Below are positions 58,027 to 64,000 of a DNA stretch of 64,000 bases, in pieces. Made by a program: the position numbers and the translations under genes. Every line of letters begins with the position of its first letter. The stretch's first letter is position 1. Origin of the DNA: Roseibium algicola. Lineage in GTDB: Bacteria; Pseudomonadota; Alphaproteobacteria; Rhizobiales; Stappiaceae. The notes beneath the pieces are model-generated. The model saw nothing but the letters and a program-made list of their open reading frames with translations, did no database searches and had not been told where the DNA came from. Location of the stretch: positions 4,059,001-4,123,000 of the forward strand of contig NZ_CP019630.1 of the NCBI RefSeq assembly GCF_001999245.1, read 5' to 3'.

Positions 58027-60467
58027 ACCTTGCAGAATACCGCAAACGGCCGACGGGCCTTGCCGACTATTTGCCTTGGGGCTGCCTCGTTGCTCCGGGT
58101 GTCGTTCTGAACAAGGATGGTTCCCTGCAGCGCTCAGCCCGGTTTCGCGGATCTGATCTTGAAAGTGCAACCGAAGCTGAGCTGGTCGCGGCGTGTGCCC
58201 GGATCAACAACTTGCTTCGAAGGTTCGGGTCCGGCTGGGCATTGTTCTTTGAAGCGGACCGGCATGATGCCGGACAGTATCCGCGCTCGGACTTTCCTGA
58301 CCCGCTGTCGGCCCTGGTCGACGAAGAGCGCAGGGCTCTCTTTGAAGCCTCCGACACTCTTTTTGAAAACAGCTATGTGCTGACGTTCACCTGGTTGCCG
58401 CCTTCAGAAAGTGTGAGCCGGGCTGAGCGGTATCTGGTCGAAAATTCCGGAAATCGGCACAATGAAAGTTTTCGCGACCAGTTGAAGACCTTCATCGACC
58501 GAACGGATCGTGCAATCGATCTGCTCGAACAAGTCATGCCGGAAGCCGAGCCGCTCTCAGACAGCGAGACCCTGACCTACCTGCACAATTGTATCTCCTC
58601 CTATCGCCAATCGATCTCGGTGCCGGAGATCCCCGCCTATCTCGACGCTGCGCTTGTCGATACGCCTCTTGTCGGCGGCCTTTCGCCGAAGCTTGGGGAG
58701 TTGCATCTCAGACTTCTTACGGTGCTGGGATTTCCGGGCGCCACCACCCCCGGCATTCTCGACGATCTCAATCATCTTGGCTTTTCCTATCGCTGGATGA
58801 CGCGGTTTTTGCCGCTCGACAAGGCCGCGGCTGAAAAGATGATCCGGCGTTACCGCCGGCAATGGTTCGCCAAACGAAAGTCCATAGGGGCGATCGTCAA
58901 AGAGGTCATGACCAACGAACAGTCGGTGCTGATTGACGCCGATGCGGAAAACAAGGCGGCGGATGCCGATGAGGCTCTGCAAGAGCTTGGTGCGGATCTT
59001 GTTTCCTACGGTTATGTCACGACGACACTCGTCATCTCCGATGAACATGACCACCGGGCCGATCAGAAGCTCCGATTGGCCAAGCGCGTTACTGACGGGC
59101 GAGGTTTTGCGACAATTGAAGAAAGCCTCAATGCGGTGGAGGCCTGGCTTTCGTCTCTTCCCGGACACGTCTATGCGAACGTCCGGGCAGCGCCCGTCAA
59201 CACTTTGAACCTTGCTCACATGATGCCGCTCTCGGCCAGCTGGGCCGGGCCGGAGCGCAACGAGCATCTGGATGGTCCGCCGCTCCTGACCGTTCGCACC
59301 AATGGCACGACGCCGTTTCGCCTGAGCACTCATGTCGGCGATGTCGGCCACACCATCATCGTCGGACCGACCGGCGCAGGCAAATCGGTGTTGCTGTCTC
59401 TGATCGCCCTGCAGTTCCGCCGATACCCAAAGAGCCAGATCACGATCTTCGACAAGGGCGGCTCGGCACGGGCGACCGTCCTTGGAATGGGAGGCGCTTA
59501 TTTTGACCTTGGTGCGGCGAGGGAGGGGCTGAAGGGCGCGCTCGCATTCCAACCGCTGGTGAACATCGATCTGATCATGGAGCGAACCTTCGCGCAGGAA
59601 TGGATCCTGGGATTACTGACCCAGGAGAAAGTGGAAGTTTCGCCCGACATCAAGGACGCGGTCTGGTCGGCGCTATCGAGCCTTGCCTCGGCACCGCAGC
59701 CGGAACGCACATTAACCGGTCTTACCACTTTGCTCCAACGCAACGATTTGCGTCAGGCACTGCTCCCTTACACTCTGGAAGGTCCTTATGGCCGCTTGCT
59801 CGATGCCGATCACGACCGGCTGACACTCGGGGCCGTCCAGTGTTTCGAGATGGAAGAGCTGATGCACAGCGAAGGCGCCGTTTTGCCTGTGCTCACCTAC
59901 CTCTTTCACAGGTTGGAGCAAAAATTCGACGGAACGCCAGCCCTCCTGATCCTCGATGAAGCCTGGCTGTTTCTGGATCATCCAGCATTTGCTGCGCGTA
60001 TCCGTGAATGGTTGAAGACGCTCAGAAAACGAAACGTCTCAGTGATTTTCGCGACGCAGGCTCTCTCGGATGTTGCCAGTTCCTCGATTGCGCCTGCGAT
60101 CATTGAGAGCTGTCCGAGCCGTATTTTCCTGCCCAATGATCGGGCAATAGAGCCTCAAGCCAAAGAGATCTACGAGGCCTTCGGACTGAACGGCCGTCAG
60201 ATCGAAATCATCGCCAGGGCAATGCCGAAACGCGACTACTACTACCAGTCGCGACACGGCAACCGGCTCTTCGAACTCAACCCAGGTCCTGTCGCGCTGG
60301 CCTTCATCGCTGCTTCGAGCAGGGAAGATCACGCTCTCATGGATGAGCTCATCGCCGCGCATGGCGAAGAGGAATTCGCAGATTCGTGGCTGCGAGCGCA
60401 CGGGCTCGAATGGGCTGCAGAACTCACCGGAAACGTCCCCCAATCAGAAGCCGAAGGAGAACTCTGA
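58020..60467 (+). CDS. trbE: TrbE, VirB4-family ATPase
   Basis: An 815-residue ATPase of the type IV secretion system. CagE/TrbE N-terminal domain, then Walker A (VGPTGAGKSVLL) near residue 450 and Walker B (LLILDEAWLFLDHP) with ATQALSDVASSSIAP and CPSRIFLPNDRA. It energises pilus biogenesis and substrate transfer. The start at ATG 58020 overlaps trbD. Full length. Confidence 0.96.
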   Translation: MLNLAEYRKRPTGLADYLPWGCLVAPGVVLNKDGSLQRSARFRGSDLESATEAELVAACARINNLLRRFGSGWALFFEADRHDAGQYPRSDFPDPLSALVDEERRALFEASDTLFENSYVLTFTWLPPSESVSRAERYLVENSGNRHNESFRDQLKTFIDRTDRAIDLLEQVMPEAEPLSDSETLTYLHNCISSYRQSISVPEIPAYLDAALVDTPLVGGLSPKLGELHLRLLTVLGFPGATTPGILDDLNHLGFSYRWMTRFLPLDKAAAEKMIRRYRRQWFAKRKSIGAIVKEVMTNEQSVLIDADAENKAADADEALQELGADLVSYGYVTTTLVISDEHDHRADQKLRLAKRVTDGRGFATIEESLNAVEAWLSSLPGHVYANVRAAPVNTLNLAHMMPLSASWAGPERNEHLDGPPLLTVRTNGTTPFRLSTHVGDVGHTIIVGPTGAGKSVLLSLIALQFRRYPKSQITIFDKGGSARATVLGMGGAYFDLGAAREGLKGALAFQPLVNIDLIMERTFAQEWILGLLTQEKVEVSPDIKDAVWSALSSLASAPQPERTLTGLTTLLQRNDLRQALLPYTLEGPYGRLLDADHDRLTLGAVQCFEMEELMHSEGAVLPVLTYLFHRLEQKFDGTPALLILDEAWLFLDHPAFAARIREWLKTLRKRNVSVIFATQALSDVASSSIAPAIIESCPSRIFLPNDRAIEPQAKEIYEAFGLNGRQIEIIARAMPKRDYYYQSRHGNRLFELNPGPVALAFIAASSREDHALMDELIAAHGEEEFADSWLRAHGLEWAAELTGNVPQSEAEGEL

Positions 60468-61177
60468 TGTCACGTAGTTTTTTCATAGGTGCTCTTGCCG
60501 CGACAATCGCACTCCTGCCCGGGCAAAGCGCTGCCTGGCGGGTGGTCTACGATCCATGGAACCATGCGGAAAATGTGCTGTCGGCAGCCCGTGCGCTGGA
60601 GGAGATCAACAATCAGGTCCAGCAACTCTCCAATGAAGCGCAGATGCTGATCAATCAGACCAGGAATTTGGCCAATCTTCCGGTTTCGATTGCCGGCGAA
60701 CTCCAGGGATCTCTCAATCAGGTTGACCGTCTGATCCAGGACGCGCAGGGGATCGCCTATGAGATTTCCGAAATCGACAGCACCTACCGGCAGTTCTTCC
60801 CGGAAGAGTATGCAAGCGGCGTTCCGACGACCAGGATCCTGCAGGATGCCCGACAGACCTGGAACCTGGCGCGCGATGGCTTCCGTCATGCACTTGAAGT
60901 TCAGGCGAGCGTTGTCGGCGAAATCAGAACCGACGCAGCCGCGCTCGACCGGTTGATCGGTGAAAGCCAGGGCGCCGTCGGCAATCTTCAGGCCGTTCAG
61001 GCCGGCAATCAATTGACGGCACTTGCCGCCAAACAGTCCATGCAACTCCAGAGCCTCCTGGCCGCATCCGCGCGCGCCGATGCATTGTCACAGGCCGATG
61101 TGCTGGCTGCCCATGAGCGCGGCCAGGCCCGGTTCGAACATTTTGTGGGAAGCGGATCCGCTTACTCGCCGCACTGA
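60467..61177 (+). CDS. trbJ: TrbJ, VirB5-like
   Basis: A 236-residue periplasmic protein with a signal peptide (MSRSFFIGALAATIALLPGQSAAW), then DPWNHAENVLSAARALEEINNQVQQLSNEAQMLINQTRNL, the TrbJ hallmark, and long helices. It serves as a minor pilus component. It overlaps trbE by 1 bp. Confidence 0.93.
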   Translation: MSRSFFIGALAATIALLPGQSAAWRVVYDPWNHAENVLSAARALEEINNQVQQLSNEAQMLINQTRNLANLPVSIAGELQGSLNQVDRLIQDAQGIAYEISEIDSTYRQFFPEEYASGVPTTRILQDARQTWNLARDGFRHALEVQASVVGEIRTDAAALDRLIGESQGAVGNLQAVQAGNQLTALAAKQSMQLQSLLAASARADALSQADVLAAHERGQARFEHFVGSGSAYSPH

Positions 61178-61189
61178 CCTAAAGCCAAA

Positions 61190-61291
61190 TTGAAGAAGCT
61201 CATCATCCGAGCGGCGGTGACCGGACTGCCGCTCGGAACGGGAAACCATGTCTTGCAGCTCGAGCGAAAGAACACGCAATGGATGACCTGA
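61190..61291 (+). CDS. Possible degenerate trbK position ORF
   Basis: A TTG-initiated 33-codon ORF (MKKLIIRAAVTGLPLG at its start) fills the gap where trbK (entry exclusion) stands in many trb operons. It overlaps the trbL start. Too short and lacking a lipobox, so it may be a remnant or chance. Confidence 0.25.
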   Translation: MKKLIIRAAVTGLPLGTGNHVLQLERKNTQWMT

Positions 61292-62610
61292 ACGTGATCG
61301 ACCGATTTACCGAAACTTTCGTTCGTTACATCGATTCCGGCTTTGGGCTTCTTGCACCCGATATTGCCTTTCTGACGACGATCCTGATCGGGATAGACGT
61401 CACGCTTGCAGGACTGTTCTGGGCGCTTTCCGAAGACCGGTCCCTGCTGCCGTCGTTGGTCCGCAAAGTCCTTTATGTCGGCGCATTCGCCTTTATTCTG
61501 AACAATTTCTCCGACTTGTCTTCCATTGTCTTTAAGAGTTTTGCAGGGCTCGGGTTGCAGGCGACCGGGTCTCCGATCAGCGCCGATGATTTGATGAGGC
61601 CGGGTTTCGTTGCCACGGCCGGGTATGATGCGGCGCTGCCGCTGCTGGACGAGGTTTCGACACTCATCGGCCCGATCGCGTTCTTCGAGAATTTCGTGAC
61701 CATCGTCGTCCTTCTGCTTGCCTGGATCGTTGTGCTGATCGCCTTTTTCATCCTGGCAATCCAGCTCTTCATCACGATCCTGGAATTCAAGCTGACGACA
61801 CTCGCAGGCTTTGTGCTTGTTCCCTTTGCGCTCTGGAACAAGTCAGCTTTTCTTGCCGAACGGGTGCTCGGAAATGTGATTGCCGCCGGCATCAAGCTCA
61901 TGGTGCTCGCCATTATTGTCGGTATTGGTTCGACGCTCTTCGGTGAGTTCGCGTCGTCCTTTTCCGGTGGCGACATCACGTTGGCGCAAGCCGCCTCGAC
62001 AGTTCTCGGTGCTCTGTCGATCTTCATGCTCGGGATTTTTGGAACCGGTATTGCTGCCGGGCTAGTATCCGGCGCGCCGCAACTCGGCGCCGGCACTGTC
62101 GCTGGTTCCGCTGCAGGGCTGTTACTTGGCGGAGCAGCTGCGGGCGGTGTTGCGCTCGGAGCAGGCGGCGCTGTTGCTTCGGGTGGTGTCGGCGCGACGC
62201 GCGCAGCCGCGGCGATGGCCGGCGGCGCAACAGCTTCGTTTCAGATGAGCAAGACTGCTTCAGGGGAAACCGGTGCAGCCGGGATTGCCGCAGGGGTCGC
62301 GGGTGTCGTGCGTGCGGGAGCAGGGACGATTGGCCTTGGCGCCCGGAAACTGGCGACGAGTGCGACGAGCGGAATACGTGACTCGTATGAAAATGGAGAA
62401 CGCGCCGCTTCTTCTACCTCCGGTACCGCGGAAGCCAATGCCACGCGGAATAGCCCAGGCGAACCCGCAAAATCCGGAGCACCTGACTGGGCACATCGGC
62501 TCCGCCGCGAACAAAGGCTGAGAGAAGGTGTGACCATCGCCGCCCATACCCTGCGCGACGGTGACCGGCCCGTCTCCGGCGACACTCCTAAACTTGATCC
62601 CAATGACTAA
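61279..62610 (+). CDS. trbL: TrbL, VirB6-like channel protein
   Basis: A 443-residue polytopic inner-membrane protein with at least five helices in residues 30-260 (for example ILIGIDVTLAGLFWAL; VVLLLAWIVVLIAFFILAIQLFITI; LMVLAIIVGIGSTLF). A Gly/Ala-rich stretch (270-360) and a hydrophilic tail follow, typical for TrbL. The start is at ATG 61279. Confidence 0.93.
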   Translation: MDDLNVIDRFTETFVRYIDSGFGLLAPDIAFLTTILIGIDVTLAGLFWALSEDRSLLPSLVRKVLYVGAFAFILNNFSDLSSIVFKSFAGLGLQATGSPISADDLMRPGFVATAGYDAALPLLDEVSTLIGPIAFFENFVTIVVLLLAWIVVLIAFFILAIQLFITILEFKLTTLAGFVLVPFALWNKSAFLAERVLGNVIAAGIKLMVLAIIVGIGSTLFGEFASSFSGGDITLAQAASTVLGALSIFMLGIFGTGIAAGLVSGAPQLGAGTVAGSAAGLLLGGAAAGGVALGAGGAVASGGVGATRAAAAMAGGATASFQMSKTASGETGAAGIAAGVAGVVRAGAGTIGLGARKLATSATSGIRDSYENGERAASSTSGTAEANATRNSPGEPAKSGAPDWAHRLRREQRLREGVTIAAHTLRDGDRPVSGDTPKLDPND

Positions 62611-62620
62611 GAGGCGAGCG

Positions 62621-63319
62621 ATGTTCTTCAAGCGAGCAACCATCTCCTACGGCAGGACGCCGGAACCCGAAACGCCGTACCAGAAGGCAGCTCAGGTCTG
62701 GGACGAGCGGATCGGATCCGCGCGCGTCCAGGCACGAAACTGGCGCCTGATGGCCTTCGGTTGCCTGGTTCTCGCCGGCGGACTCTCCTTTGGTGTCGCC
62801 TGGCAAACCGGCCACAGCACAGTCACGCCTTACGTTGTCGAGGTCGATCGGCTGGGTGAAGTGAAGGCAATTGGACCGGCGCTCGAAGCCTATTCGCCAA
62901 GCGATGCACAGATTGCATGGCACCTCGCCCGGTTCATCGAGAACGTCCGCTCGTTGTCGATAGACCCGATCATTGTCCGCGAGAACTGGTTGGCTGCCTA
63001 TGACGTCACGACCACTGAAGCTGCAAATACACTGAACGAATTTGCGCGACAGAACGATCCCTTCGGCAAGGTCGGCACGAAGACGGTCACCGTCGAGGTG
63101 ACAAGCGTTGTGCGCTCCTCGCCAGAGAGCTTCGATATTCGCTGGCGTGAGGAAGAGTTCGAGAACGGAACGCTCGGCGCCACGACCCATCACCGGGCTG
63201 TCGTGACGGTCATCGTCAAGCCACCCCGTACCGAAGCTGCTCTGAGGCGGAACCCGCTCGGCATTTACGTCCACGCGGTGAACTGGAGCCGCGAACTCAC
63301 TCCCAAAGAAGAAAAGTGA
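62621..63319 (+). CDS. trbF: TrbF, VirB8-like
   Basis: A 232-residue bitopic protein: a cytoplasmic N-terminus (FKRATISYGRTPEPETPYQKAAQVWDERIG), one membrane helix (LMAFGCLVLAGGLSFGVAW) and a periplasmic VirB8 domain (YVVEVDRLGEVKAIGPALE). ATG 62621 follows GAGGCGAG; ATG 62603 is an alternative. The stop overlaps trbG by 1 bp. Confidence 0.93.
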   Translation: MFFKRATISYGRTPEPETPYQKAAQVWDERIGSARVQARNWRLMAFGCLVLAGGLSFGVAWQTGHSTVTPYVVEVDRLGEVKAIGPALEAYSPSDAQIAWHLARFIENVRSLSIDPIIVRENWLAAYDVTTTEAANTLNEFARQNDPFGKVGTKTVTVEVTSVVRSSPESFDIRWREEEFENGTLGATTHHRAVVTVIVKPPRTEAALRRNPLGIYVHAVNWSRELTPKEEK

Positions 63320-64000
63320 TGAAACTGATGAAGAGACTGATCTTTCTTTGTGTTTCCGTCAGCCTTGGTGCTTGCACCCAAAAGCAGTTGCCACCGGAAA
63401 TCGATTTCGACGCAGCCACCTTCGATCAGGCGAGCCTTACTGTCGACCCTCCGGGTCCGGTAACGATTGTTGAAAAGCCAAAACTTCTGCCTTTGCCGGG
63501 ACAGATGAAAAAGGCGCCGGGCATCGTCAGAAAAACCAAGGATGAGCGGACACCGGAAGAACGTATCGCATCCGCCAACGAGGCCGCGAAAATCGAGCCA
63601 ACCGGGGGCGGCTATATCAACGCGATCCAGATCTATCCATACGTCGAAGGCGCGCTCTATCAGCTCTACACTGCTCCGGAACAGCTCAGCGACATCGCAC
63701 TCCAAACCGGTGAGGCAATTGTTGCTGTATCTGCCGGCGATACTGTCCGATGGGTCATCGGGGATACGGTGAGCGGGACAGGGGACAAGGCTCGTGCCCA
63801 TGTGCTGGTGAAACCGATTAAAGAAGGTTTGAAAACCAACCTGGTCATCATCACCGACAGGCGCACTTATCATCTGGAACTGACCAGCGACACCGAAACC
63901 TATATGGCGTCGGTTTCCTGGCACTATCCGCGCGACGAGCTCCTGGCGCTCCAGCGCCGCAACGTTCAGGCACACTCAGCCGCGGAAATCGTTGCTGACC
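63319..64000 (+). CDS. trbG: TrbG, VirB9-like (runs off window end)
   Basis: The reading frame from ATG 63319 is open to the window end (227 codons seen). It begins with a lipoprotein signal (MKLMKRLIFLCVSVSLGAC, lipobox LGAC), then a Pro-rich linker and VirB9-like strands (GGGYINAIQIYPYVEGALYQLYTAPEQLSDIALQTGE; YHLELTSDTETYMASVSWHYP). It is an outer-membrane-complex component of the channel. The 3' end lies beyond the window. Confidence 0.9.
   Translation, partial: MKLMKRLIFLCVSVSLGACTQKQLPPEIDFDAATFDQASLTVDPPGPVTIVEKPKLLPLPGQMKKAPGIVRKTKDERTPEERIASANEAAKIEPTGGGYINAIQIYPYVEGALYQLYTAPEQLSDIALQTGEAIVAVSAGDTVRWVIGDTVSGTGDKARAHVLVKPIKEGLKTNLVIITDRRTYHLELTSDTETYMASVSWHYPRDELLALQRRNVQAHSAAEIVAD

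Noticed and set aside
58557..59552. 331-codon ORF antisense to trbE
   Set aside because: TrbE is intact here; the shadow frame has no family features.
1..64000. CRISPR arrays, tRNA and rRNA genes
   Set aside because: No regularly spaced repeat series or cloverleaf-like sequence was noticed by eye; a tRNAscan or CRISPR search was not possible.

Overview
The window is high-GC bacterial DNA, most probably from an alphaproteobacterium. The evidence is family-level: alphaproteobacterial-type trb conjugation genes, RepB/ParB-like proteins, DUF736, DUF2840 and DUF2285 genes, and a TraR/TraI-FseA-QseM-QseC circuit of the kind known from Mesorhizobium symbiosis islands. A marine Stappiaceae/Roseobacter-like host would fit the metabolic genes, but that is a guess. 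No tRNA, rRNA or CRISPR array was seen.

Left part (1-22.3 kb) is accessory metabolism. It holds a PfkB sugar kinase coupled to a sulfatase, two DNA-alkylation repair clusters (ogt and alkB at 2.6-5.4 kb; ada and a 2OG-Fe(II) oxygenase at 9.1-11.0 kb), a pair of exported proteins, an SDR oxidoreductase, and a frameshifted remnant of a second sulfatase (11.43-11.86 kb). Next come a LysR-controlled operon with an orphan ectoine-synthase-like cupin, an amidase and a polar amino-acid ABC transporter, and a LysR-controlled ThDP decarboxylase (alpha and beta subunits) plus aldehyde dehydrogenase operon.

From 22.4 kb the window is part of an integrative and conjugative element (ICE). LuxR/LuxI quorum-sensing genes lead into an fseA-type gene whose two halves join only by a +1 shift at a T6-C site, followed by divergent qseM/qseC-like genes with two operators between them. 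Cargo follows: ftrA and rhodanese, a serine recombinase with two ParB-like proteins, and a staphylococcal-nuclease-type gene facing an SH3 membrane protein. A defence island (33.8-44.2 kb) carries a winged-helix/nucleotidyltransferase toxin-antitoxin-like operon with two unknown downstream genes, a STAND NTPase with a DUF4297/Cap4-like nuclease domain, a short Argonaute with a SIR2-APAZ partner (SPARSA type), and an EEP-family nuclease.

The right part is the conjugation core: ardA, parB, DUF736, an rdfS-like excisionase, DUF2840, traF, relaxase rlxS, hipBA, traG, an RHH gene, then trbB-C-D-E-J-L-F-G running off the window end. The intergenic DNA between 44.4 and 49.7 kb is unusually rich in long inverted repeats, including a 14-bp perfect one just upstream of rlxS that is a candidate oriT. 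The likely logic, by analogy with ICEMlSym-R7A, is that quorum sensing raises fseA transcription, a +1 frameshift makes active FseA, QseM blocks it, and FseA turns on rdfS-traF-rlxS for excision and transfer. No integrase or att site was identified, so the element ends are not defined here.
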